Part shown: in pieces, positions 10,354 to 21,863 of the stretch
Layout: every line of letters starts with the position of its first letter
How positions within the stretch are numbered: position 1 is the first letter of the stretch
Assembly: GCF_036785885.1 (NCBI RefSeq)
Contig: NC_092316.1
Location: 29,629,001 to 29,693,000 of the forward strand
Length of the DNA: 64,000 bases
Source: Coffea arabica
Lineage: Eukaryota; Streptophyta; Magnoliopsida; Gentianales; Rubiaceae
Direction: 5' to 3'
The notes under the pieces: generated by a model
The model's database searches: none
What the model was told of the DNA's origin: nothing
Seen by the model: the letters and a program-made list of their open reading frames with translations, nothing else
Translations under genes and position numbers: made by a program

Positions 10354-10488
10354 CGCTTTAGAACGTTGATGGCTTCTATTGTACCCAACATGCCAACTAC
10401 CCCATCATATTTCCCAGAATATGGTATTGCATCAGTGCGAGAACCTGTTGAAACTGAAACTGGAGCAAGCTCAGTTTTGGAACCAGTC
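10354..10488 (-). pseudogene. UAH: Single exon of ureidoglycolate amidohydrolase (UAH), M20 family
   Basis: The 135-bp exon is bounded by an acceptor (ttttttgtAG) and a donor (GTATGTTGG) on the minus strand and is open throughout. It includes DAIPYSGKYDGVVGMLG followed by IEAINVLKR, the metal-binding region of plant UAH, a peroxidase-unrelated M20 hydrolase acting in the endoplasmic reticulum at the last step of purine-ureide breakdown. The usual GSHxD is changed to GSRTD, so a metal-binding His is replaced by Arg. No other UAH exon was found. It could also be read as the closely related allantoate amidohydrolase, but the 'IPYSGKYDGV' wording fits UAH better. Confidence 0.72.
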
Positions 10489-11109
10489 CTACAAAAAACC
10501 AAATGACGATTTCGGTTAAGTACATGTATAACAAGCAGAAGAGAATGAACAATGGATTATTACAAAAGAATTTTTCAATCAGATTAAATTTTTCCTACAT
10601 TAACATCCAACGTCATTCTGCGAAATTGAGAATAATTCTTCTTAAACCACCAGTTCACCCTATAAATATGAAGTTTGGAGTTAATGATACTTAAAGTTCA
10701 AAATTTGGAACTTAACATCAACAATGTAATTTCAATTATACAACTTTTGAAGGGATTTCATCTTTTATTGCTTGAAATATTCTCAGTGCCAATTATTCTT
10801 TCTTATGGACCATAATTCACCAAATATCTCTCAAATAATCTTTTTAAATAGTTCAAAAGTAGTCAATCACTTTTCAAATTTTCAGTACCTTCTCTTTAAA
10901 AAAAATTGCACAAAGAAAACAAATGGAAACAAATATTTCTTTCAACGTTAAAAATGGCAAAACTATGCATCACTTCCAGAGAATTAGACCTCTTAAATAT
11001 CCTCACGGCCATTTATAACCTGGCAATAGATAGAGAATGTAAAGCCAAATTGCTATGCAGCATGAACCAATTTTTTTTTTGAATCGGTGAACCAAATTTT
11101 TACGGCAGT

Positions 11110-12680
<1,571 letters not shown>

Positions 12681-12819
12681 CAACAGAAGATAGAAAATGA
12701 ATTAATAGCAACTATTAAGCATGAAAATAGAAACATTCCAGTGCATCATTGAATATATCCATCTATCTCATGGCATAGTTTAAACCATTTAGCAAAATAC
12801 AAGTAAGAAAAATACCATG

Positions 12820-12824
12820 TAAAC
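12820..12824. other. Target-site duplication TAAAC (left copy)
   Basis: TAAAC directly precedes the 5' LTR (TGTGAGG...) and recurs at 24348-24352 directly after the 3' LTR (...GTCACA). A matching 5-bp duplication at the two ends shows that 12825-24347 entered as one insertion. Confidence 0.93.
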
Positions 12825-15800
12825 TGTGAGGACTCACAAATTTCTTATATTTTTCTCCAAAATGCCTTTTTATTTAGAAATCATTTATTATAGCCCTACT
12901 ACCCAACCATTCCCCAATAAGTGCAAATAAACCTAGAAAGTAGGGTTTCACTTTTGGTTTCAAGACTAGTGCAAAATTAGGGTTTTCGCGATTTTCCGCC
13001 GGATGAATTTTCGGTACAGAGTAAGCATTAAATTTGGTGATTAAAAGTGACTTTTAAGTGAGAAATAATATGTGATTAGGAGCAATGAGATAAGGTTAGT
13101 GAATGGGAAGTAAAAACCCTAGTACGTGTATTTTTAAGAAAAACAGCGCGAACCGGCGGGTCCCGCGCACTACCGTTTGAACGCACCACTTGACCACCAC
13201 TTTCTTACCACATGAGCTCATTAATATTTGAGCAAAATATCTCCTAAATTCCAGCTAAACTTGACCGAAATTAGAGGCTGAAAATACAAGAAAAGAAAAG
13301 GAAATTTTACTTGGTAAGGGTTGTGACAAGTGTCACACCATTAGAGGCCATTGACCAAGACATTGTCCAACCTTCTTCTCCCCAAAATTGCACCATTCTT
13401 CCTCATTATTTCTACTGAAGATCAGAGAGAGAGAGAGAGCAAAAACAAGAAAAAAGCTTCTCAATTTCTTCTTGAATCAAGTCACAAAGTGAGGAAACAA
13501 AGAAACTAAACCGATTAAAGGCACCCTTGAGTGTTTATTGAGTGAGCTATTGGTGAAATTTTGAAGGGGAAGGCTAGGGTTGCTCTTGGTAGACACTAAG
13601 CAAAGTAAGGATGATGATTTCCCCAATTTTTACTCTTAATCTTGTTTAAATTAGCTTAGCATCTCAAGATTGTGATGAATTACGGTTGTTATCATGTTTT
13701 GGGTAATTTTTCCTTTTGTTACATGAGTTAGGGTTTAATAAATTTCTGCCTAAACTTGATGTATGATGAATATATGTTGTATCCAAGGTTATATAGGGGG
13801 TTTTGGTAGCAAGTGGAGTAAGAAATTAAGAAAGTTATCATTGAAACCAAAAGATTTCAGATTTCTGGAAAATTGTCACTAGGTTCTGCCTGTTTTTATT
13901 GCCCTATGTTAGAGGCCGAATTGGCCTTGGCTTAAAACATGAAAGTTGTAGGGAATGACATTTTAGAGGTGCCTGCAAAATTTCAGCTCAATCGGAGCAA
14001 CGTAGCCCATGAAAAGATCAAAATACCCTCACTATTTTAGGAAATTTCCAGTGTTCCGTTTTCGTCAGTTCATCCAGTTCATCACGTTTTTCCACTATGA
14101 TCCGTACTGATTTAGCTTTTTACAAAAACATGAAATTTGTAGTATTATGAGTTAGCTTTCAAACGCCTCTAAGAACACCTGAATCGGACTTTTGTAACCT
14201 GAGATATGACCATTACAGTACAATGCGGTTAGACAGCCGACGAGTTAGATTTTAGTTCTGTAAATTGAGGATTTGACTAAGTTACATTGGAAACCGGACT
14301 ACGTGACCTTCATAAACATTGTATCCCTGTGTCTTAGCTTCGAAACGGCATAAGTTGTGCCTCAATCTGATAAGCGTAGCCTCGGATTTGTTATTTCCGC
14401 ATCCACACGTCAAATCTGTCTTTTGCTAGATTGTATTTCCGCACTTGTTATTACTTTGATTCTTGTTCTTATGATGTCATGAGCCTATGGAATGGCTATT
14501 GACTTGAATTTATGATATGTATGACTTTGGGATTGGCTGAGGAAAAATAATGAAGCCAAAATGACTGAAAAATTAGGTAAACACAAAGGGCGTGCTGCCC
14601 AAATTTTCGCTCGAGGGCTAGGTTTCTATTTGGCCAATACCATGACCGGCTTTCCATTTTAAAACATGATTTTTCATCCTTGGGTTCAAACAACCCTCTT
14701 CTTACTTGAAACTCATCTTTACACGTTTTACTCCTAATTAGTCCAGTTTCTTTGTTTCCCTTAAATATTCTGCTCGATAAACTGTAATATGTTTTCTTGT
14801 TCAACCTTAGGTTTCATTGGTGACTAAGGGTAATATCCGGAAGGATATTTTGCACGTTATTTTACATAACTAGGTGAGTGTTTCTTGTTTGTTATATTTT
14901 CTTGACTTATTGGCTTGTTATTATTGATTGATAATGTGTTAAATGCTTTCAATGATTGTTAAAACGAGTTTTTTTTAGGCGAGTGTGTACTTTATCGCAC
15001 TCGACCAAAATAAATGTGAAATTCTCAAAGATTGAATGATTGGAACGTTACTTGTGCATGAATGTAAGTCTTTTGGCTGAATTGGGTCCTGCCATTCGTT
15101 ACCGATCGACTCGAGCCAGAAGCGGACTCGGTCGGGCGATATGGTGACCCTGGGTGAATTTGGTATACTCGAGTATTACCTTGTATTCCGGCTACGTCCG
15201 GATGGGTGGAGTCCGGTCAACGTCCGGATGGGTAAAGTCCGATCAATGTCCGGAAAGGGATGAACGAACGAACGAAGGCACGAGGGTTTTATTTCTCAAA
15301 AAGGAAATTTCAAATAATTGGAGGAATAAGGGGAAATGTCAGGGGAACGAACGAAAGAACGATTAGCTCCATGTGAGCCCGTATCCTTTTAATGAATGTT
15401 ACTATTGCTTTCCATTGTAAATGTTTCTTGAATTATTGATACTCCATGTTTAATGTGTTGAATTGATTGTTTGATTAGCTGTTCGGAACCTCACTGAGCT
15501 TTTAGCTCACCCCTTTAGTTTTGTTTTCCTTAACAGGGGACGGCGAGTAGGATGAGAGCATAGACTAGCCTAGTCTAGGTCTTTTGTTTCTTTTGTAATG
15601 GTTCTCGCCCTAGTGCTTGGCACGGGCTGGTTGTATGGTGAAGTGAGAACCTTTTTACATTTGATGGCTGTACTTCCTTTTGAGATAGCAATGTATATAA
15701 GTTCCACTTTAAATTCGGATTGCTGCCCTATTTATTCTTGTGATTTATTCTGGATTTGATTAAGGAACGACTGAGTCCCGGCGAGAGCCGGGCAGGCGAC

Positions 15801-15846
15801 CCGCTGAACTCTGGGGTACGCCCTAGGGGGAGGTGGGGCCGTCACA
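12825..15846 (+). repeat. 5' LTR of the TR-GAG element (3022 bp)
   Basis: It starts TGTGAGGACTCACAAATTTC and ends GGGGCCGTCACA. It is followed by the primer-binding site and matched along its whole length by the interrupted 3' LTR. Landmarks are a GA-rich tract near 13425, a GTACTTTATCGCACTCG box at 14988-15004, a TGAGC-TTTTA-GCTCA hairpin at 15495-15509, and the pyrimidine tract TTTTGTTTTCCTTAACAGGG just after it. No protein is encoded; the short open frames in it are chance. Confidence 0.95.
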
Positions 15847-15860
15847 GGTGGTATCAGAGT
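15847..15860 (+). promoter_or_regulatory. Primer-binding site (initiator Met tRNA)
   Basis: GG then TGGTATCAGAG directly follows the LTR's terminal CA. TGGTATCAGAGC is the complement of the 3' end of plant initiator methionine tRNA, the usual primer for Ty3/gypsy and Ty1/copia minus-strand synthesis. The last base of the usual motif (C) is T here. Confidence 0.92.
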
Positions 15861-15970
15861 TTAGGCTTTAGATCTCTGTAGTGTATCCTAGGCTTGAAGT
15901 TTAGGATGCCGGACTGTGGGATTCGATTTGACTTGAAAGTTAAGCGATTGAGGGATAAAACCTATAGCTG

Positions 15971-15993
15971 CTTCGCGTGGTCTCTACGCGGAG
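15971..15993 (+). promoter_or_regulatory. Leader hairpin, candidate RNA packaging signal
   Basis: Arms CTTCGCGT (15971-15978) and ACGCGGAG (15986-15993) form an 8-bp stem with one G-U pair and a GGTCTCT loop. The same hairpin occurs in every array unit right next to a primer-binding site (for example 29884-29906 on the minus strand). Conservation of both arms and loop between two element families suggests a functional RNA structure in the leader. A role in packaging or dimerisation is inference. Confidence 0.5.
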
Positions 15994-16608
15994 TGACCCT
16001 GGATTAAGTGGTGAATAAGTATGAGGGACTAAGTGAAGCTATGAATTGCGAATGTTATAGGTTTTAAATCTTTCTCATGGTATCTGAAGACCATAGATAG
16101 GTATGTCAGGTAGGAATTCCGATTGTAGATAGTTTACTCTTGAGACTGCAGCTCAAGATGTGAATTATCTTATTTCGGATTCTCGTGCCTGAGTACTCTA
16201 GAGTTGCTGCGCTGCTAAGTACTTGAGACTTGCATTTTGGGAACGTGAACAGGCTTTGTCTGACTAGAATGAGCACAAGAGGTCAGGGACATCTAGTTTG
16301 GATAGTAAGCGACGTGAGAGACCGGACGGGCTGATACTGGGACAACTTCACTTTTTCCTTTTGATTTACCTGTATATTGTTACTACATGACGTCAGTATA
16401 CCTGTGTGTACATGATTACCTGTCCAACTTGATATGTATTTGTGTATTTGCTTATCCGTCTTCTTGATATGGCGTGTTATGTGCATATATATTTATTTGT
16501 GTATTTGGAAAGCTAGAATTTATTACAATAGTCGATTTACTGTGTTTCATTACTAAATTACCTTTTTGGGGGAAAAGAAAAAAAAAAGAGAGAAGGAAAA
16601 ACATATCT

Positions 16609-17712
16609 ATGGACGGGAGACGTGGTCGTGGGCGTGGTCGAGGCCGGGGAACTGAGCGGACCCCGGAAGCAAGAGGAGAAAGGGAAACGTCAGCCGAGCA
16701 AGAGCAGGGATCAAGAGCTGCGACTGGAGACCAAATGGCAACGGCAATGCAACAGATGACGGATATCTTGGCAAGACTGGTAGATCAACAAGGTCAAATG
16801 CCAGTGAATCAACCCCGGAATCCTGAGATCGGAGAGGATAAGGCTCTTGAGAGGTTCCAAAAGTTTCTACCTTCGAAATTTCAAGGAGGGCCTGATCCAG
16901 ATATAGCTGAGCAGTGGTTGGAGGCAATGATTAATATCTTCGCGGCTTTGAATTACACGGAGCAAAGACAAGTAAATTTTGCTGTATTTCAATGCGAAAG
17001 ACCAGCCCGCGCGTGGTGGAATGTAATTAAAGCCAAGTGGGAAAGAGAACAGACGGTATGGACATGGGCGAACTTTGTAAGGGAATTTAATGAAAAGTAT
17101 CTCCCACCTTTAGTCCAAGAAAGGAGAGAGGACGAATTTATTGGGTTGCGTCAGGGAACCCTAAGTGTGGCCGAATATGAGACCAAATTTACTAGATTGT
17201 CTAAATTCGCTTCCGAATTGGTGGTTACGGAGCGACGGAGAATAAGACGATTTATACAAGGACTAAATTTGGAAATCCAGGAGGCATTAGCGGCAGTTCA
17301 AGTTAATACATTTACAGAGGCTCTTGAGAAGGCCCAAAGAATTGAGGATGTGAAAGCCCAAGTAAAAGCCTGTCAAACGCGGAAAAGAGATACATCCAAC
17401 AGCACATTTGAGGAATCCAGAGAAAAGATAATGCTCTCCAAAGTGCAAAAAGTGAACCATTCACCTCGCCCACCTTGGACATTAAGAGCATTAGATGAAA
17501 GGTCTATGAAAGGAAGTCAGATCGGATCAAAGGACATTTCTCGAGAAGATCCAACAGTAGCTCCTCGATTGGCCTGTGGATACTGTGGAAAGGCGAATCA
17601 CACTGAGAATGATTGCTGGCGGAAAAGGGGAAAATGTTTGATTTGTGGGAGTAGCAATCATCAACTTAGCAATTGCCCGAAGAAACAGCCACGAGAGGGT
17701 AGTACTCAATAA
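16609..17712 (+). CDS. gag: Retrotransposon Gag protein with two CCHC zinc knuckles
   Basis: 367 residues from the ATG at 16609. The frame is open further upstream to about 16474, but without an ATG. The protein has an Arg-Gly-rich N-terminus (2-14). A Retrotrans_gag capsid domain spans about residues 78-255, with the usual W-x-x-x-K-x-x-W and F-x-x-x-Y patterns. Two nucleocapsid knuckles of form C-x2-C-x4-H-x4-C lie at C323/C326/H331/C336 and C343/C346/H351/C356. It would build the virus-like particle and bind element RNA. A TAA ends it. The same frame stays open after the stop, and 17713-17800 contains a stretch (TQVYAVDQ) like the start of the protease region. Pol is then deleted down to a short tail before the polypurine tract. 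The intact frame suggests recent or current use. Confidence 0.92.
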   Translation: MDGRRGRGRGRGRGTERTPEARGERETSAEQEQGSRAATGDQMATAMQQMTDILARLVDQQGQMPVNQPRNPEIGEDKALERFQKFLPSKFQGGPDPDIAEQWLEAMINIFAALNYTEQRQVNFAVFQCERPARAWWNVIKAKWEREQTVWTWANFVREFNEKYLPPLVQERREDEFIGLRQGTLSVAEYETKFTRLSKFASELVVTERRRIRRFIQGLNLEIQEALAAVQVNTFTEALEKAQRIEDVKAQVKACQTRKRDTSNSTFEESREKIMLSKVQKVNHSPRPPWTLRALDERSMKGSQIGSKDISREDPTVAPRLACGYCGKANHTENDCWRKRGKCLICGSSNHQLSNCPKKQPREGSTQ

Positions 17713-17831
17713 GTGGAAGGAACCAAAACGAAACAAACTCATGAAAAAGGAAATCGAACAAAAGTATCGACACAAGTTTATGCCGTAGATCAGCACCAAG
17801 TTTTGGGGTCCTCCGAGGCGACGGAAGGTAT

Positions 17832-17851
17832 GAATTTCGAGGTCGAAATTC
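17832..17851 (+). repeat. Inverted repeat just before the polypurine tract
   Basis: GAATTTCGA (17832-17840) and TCGAAATTC (17843-17851) are perfect 9-bp inverted arms separated by GG. The array units carry the same feature (8-bp arms, 29256-29263 and 29268-29275). Similar sequence is widespread before the polypurine tract of Tekay/Del-type chromoviruses, which supports that clade assignment. A structural or regulatory role is unproven. Confidence 0.75.
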
Positions 17852-17855
17852 TTTT

Positions 17856-17868
17856 AAGGGGGAGAGAG
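17856..17868 (+). promoter_or_regulatory. Polypurine tract (plus-strand primer)
   Basis: AAGGGGGAGAGAG ends immediately before the TGTGAGG of the 3' LTR, the expected place for the RNase H-resistant primer of plus-strand DNA synthesis. Confidence 0.92.
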
Positions 17869-18409
17869 TGTGAGGACTCACAAATTTCTTATATTTTTCT
17901 CAAAAATGCCTTTTTATTTAGAAATCATTTATTATAGCCCTACTACCCAACCATTCCCCAATAAGTGCAAATAAACCTAGAAAGTAGGGTTTCACTTTTG
18001 GTTTCAAGACTAGTGCAAAATTGGGGTTTTCGCGATTTTCCGCCGGATGAATTTTCGGTACAGAGTAAGCATTAAATTTGGTGATTAAAAGTGACTTTTA
18101 AGTGAGAAATAATATGTGATTAGGAGCAATGAGATAAGGTTAGTGAATGGGAAGTAAAAACCCTAGTACGTGTGTTTTTAAGAAAAACAGCGCGAACCGG
18201 CGGGTCCCGCGCACTACCGTTTGAACGCACCACTTGACCACCACTTTCTTACCACATGAGCTCATTAATATTTGAGCAAAATATCTCCTAAATTCCAGCT
18301 AAGCTTGACCGAAATTAGAGGCTGAAAATACAAGAAAAGAAAAGGAAATTTTACTTGGTAAGGGTTGTGACAAGTGTCACACCATTAGAGGCCATTGACC
18401 AAGACATTG
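17869..18409 (+). repeat. 3' LTR of TR-GAG, first part
   Basis: Matches the first 541 bp of the 5' LTR with few substitutions and stops at CATTG (18405-18409), where the antisense solo LTR is inserted. Confidence 0.94.
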
Positions 18410-21400
18410 TGTGACGACCCCACTTCTCCCAAGGGCGAACCCAAGGGTATCGGCGGGCCGCCTGCCTAGCTCGTGCCAGGACTCAAAACTTAAAGTTCGA
18501 AAGAGCACTAAATACAATATATACAATCCCAAAAGAGTTATAATTACATTCTCCAAAAGTATCGAGTCAAACCACCAAAACAAAAACAAACATCCTAACT
18601 GTTCAACTATTACAAGCCAAACTAACTATACTAGTATACGAGCCAAAAGTCCCCGCGTCGGCCCCTGCTAAGGAAAACAAAAGGAATGGGGTAAGCTATA
18701 TGCTTAGTAAGTAAACAGGGGCGAAAGCATAAATTTCACGTAACAGTTACACAATAAGAGTAAAGCAAAAGCAGAAAAGTAACATCACATAATAAGGATA
18801 CAGGTGGCTCCAAAGCCAACTCATGTGCCATGCGTGATCTCCTGCCGACACTCCGTCGACTGCAAATAATAGTCCGTAGAACTTCACTTGTACACCCACC
18901 GACACCTTATCACCCTCACTGGCCAGTCACCTTACAAACTTGCCCGGGCGAACGAAATCACAAACTTGAGCTTGAGTCACAAGCTCGGGTCACAAACTTG
19001 GTCACCTTCTCGGTGAACCGGATTCACAAAATTGGTTCATAAAATGAACCTACAAACTTGGTGACCTCAGACTAAGTTGGACTGCCTTCGACCAAGCCCT
19101 AACCGGCTCGAATAGTCCAACTAGGTCAAGAGTTCGCCCCAAACTCACAAACTTCACAAAATTATTCAAAATCACAAACTTTGCAAACTTCACAAACTTT
19201 ATTCAAAAGTCGCACCGAGCCACAAGCTCAAGGGTTTTGGTTCCAAAAGGTTCATATACATATGCCAAGTACAATTATACATCCAAATTAGGGTTTAGGT
19301 CGAGTGCGATAAAGTACACCCTCGCCTAAGTGCCCTTTTCACATATCTCAAACACATAGCAAAGAAAACACACCAAACTAGCCTGAATACTTACTCAAAA
19401 TACAAAAGTAGTACAAAAGCGGAAATCACTTCGTTTGTTGGCTAGTAGTGGGCCCCACCGGCTCCGCCTAGTTCACCACCGTCTGAAATCGAAGATTGTG
19501 TCACAATATATCACAAACGGCAACTAACGTATTTAAAACAAGCAAAACGGCAAAATTGGCATGCGCAAGTGCGGAAACGACAAAAATGGCACACGCGCGC
19601 GCGCGGAACGGCAAACGGGACGGCCAAATCTGCCATCTCAAACCGTTTTGGTCAAAAGTTAGGCTAGGAGTGTCGGATCAAGGTACATGAGGTACCGTTG
19701 CGAAGCTAAGAGGAAGGGCTACAACTTCCCTTTGGACATCTCAACCCAGATCTCAATAGATATAGGTAAAAAAATGCACGAAATTGTGCCAGCTGTTTCA
19801 TTGCGAGTTACCAAACAGGCCCTGTTTACAAGGCCGTAACTCATGGGTCAGAAATCGAAATCAAGAAATTCCAAAGGCGTTAGAAAGCTGGGACATAAGT
19901 CTAAAACTTTCATGTTTTGGCCAAGACCTGAATCCATTCAGAACAGAACGAAAATCGAGTGCCAAAATACCCGTCAGAACTGTCCAAATACCGGGCAGTT
20001 CTGACGATCGATATTGTTTTGATCAAAACCGGAGCTACGGAACTCAGATTTCAACGTACTTTATACCGTTTCGAAGCTGAGACCAAGATCTAAATTTCTT
20101 ATGAAGGAGTTGACACCCAAATCGCACTGTATCAAAACCGAAAGATCACGGGCAGAAGCTAAACTAAAAGACGTACCAAATCTGATGTGCAAAACAGGCT
20201 TGAGCATTTCATCTATAACTCATGAGACACTAATCCGTTTAACCTGAGATTTTACAAGAATACACAGGACTCAAGGGGCTACAATGTTGAAGAAGGCTAC
20301 TCAATCTAGTTTCGAGTGCAACCAGGTCGAAAGTGCAATATACTATACCAGAATCACAAAAACAGATTCACAAAACGTATTCTAGTGCAAACATCATAAC
20401 TCAGCCTACACAAGTCCAAATCCAGAAATTCCAAAGGCATATGGTAGTTAATACATCAAGCTACATTTCATTAGAATACCATAACAACTAATTCTGAAGC
20501 AATACCAGCCAGAACAACCAATTACAAGTGCAGTTTTCACATTCTGATCAACCCAGAACAGCAACAGTAAAATCGACATATCTCACTCTACACTACTCCA
20601 AATGACCTGAAATTTTACAGGCACCTCAAACACATCAATACCTAGAAATTTCATGTTTTAAGAAAAGGCCAATTCGGCCTCTAAGTAGGAGATACAAAAC
20701 CGGACAGAAAAGGGGGTGGTGAAACCCTAAGTTGCTGAAATTTCCTCCAAATCCAAAATTACTTGCAATTATCACTCATTTGCACTTACTAGAGTCATTA
20801 CCCCTCATTTCCAATCATCATACATAGCCACATCATAGTGATCATATGCAACCAGCAAAAATTCCAAATAAATAGAAAACTTCATCAATCTTAACTAAAA
20901 TCAAGAAATAGTCCACAAAATCACACTCATAACAACCACAAGTCATTTATTAAGCATCTTTAGATAGAAGAGAGGGGTTCCATAGTCACTTACCTTAGAA
21001 CCAAAGAAGAGAGACCACTTAGCACCTTAAGCTTCCAAACAACTCCTCACAACACCTTACAAGCACTAAACTAAGAGGTTTTATGGAAGGAATTCAAGAT
21101 TAAACGGTTAAGTTCTTGATTTGGGCAAGATTAGAGCAAGGAATTGAGAGAGGTTTTCTTCCTTCTTGCAAGAGAGAGGGCCGGCCAAAGGTAAGAGAAA
21201 AATGGTGATTTTTGGTTAATTTTAAAATATTTAACCAATTGGGTCAAAAGTCAAAAAATGGAATAGTAAATCTTATTGTAAGAGTTAATCTTATGGTGAC
21301 ACTTGTCACCTTTTATGAAATATCTACCTAACTTTTCTCTCTCATATCAATCCAAATTGCAATCTCTACTTATCTCTTAACACCCGGTAAATTAAACCCA

Positions 21401-21863
21401 GTATTCGAAACTTAACCTAATCGGCCGAAATTTTCCGAACTTTTCGCACTAGCGGGTCCCACTTCCGATATACGTTCTTAATTTCTCAAAAACAAACTAA
21501 TCCTAGAAAAATCAATTAAAAACTCTATTTACTCAATAAAAATTATCTGGGAAAATTTTCTAATACAGAAAAATGTAGAAAAGACGAGTTTCCAATCTTA
21601 ACCGGAAATTAGGGTTTTTGTTCACTTCGGGTTTCTAACCTTCTTAAACTTAATTAATCTATACAAAATGGATTAAATCCTATACTTACCCACACTAAAA
21701 CACACATTAACATAACTAACTTTAATCACCACTCAAACTTGTTCGAATACAAAACTAGGGTTTAAATCTTACTCCCTACTTAGGGTTTTCGAAATACTCC
21801 CAAAACAAAACGTTACCGCCCAATTAATGAATATATCAACGTAGAACGAACTGGGGCCTCACA
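18410..21863 (-). mobile_element. Antisense solo LTR of a related family (3454 bp)
   Basis: On the plus strand it begins TGTGACGACCCCACTTCTCC and ends GGGGCCTCACA. It is flanked by CATTG on both sides (18405-18409 and 21864-21868). Read on the minus strand it has the same layout as the other long LTRs: a GTACTTTATCGCACTCG box (19299-19318), a TAAGC...GCTTA hairpin (18692-18706), a TTTTGTTTTCCTTAGCAGG tract (18666-18684), and a terminus with ACGAGCTAGGCAGG and GGGGTCGTCACA. There is no internal region, so the element was reduced by LTR-LTR recombination after insertion. It holds no protein-coding frame. A CG-dinucleotide run lies near 19590-19605. Confidence 0.93.

Noticed and set aside
15154..15366. 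70-codon frame in the TR-GAG 5' LTR (and its 3' LTR counterpart near 23643-23867)
   Set aside because: It lies in LTR sequence with short GAACGAAC-type repeats, has no protein similarity, and changes between the two LTRs.
16474..16608. N-terminal extension of gag by 45 codons
   Set aside because: It starts at GTG, not ATG. The first ATG in frame (16609) begins the expected Arg-Gly-rich Gag N-terminus.
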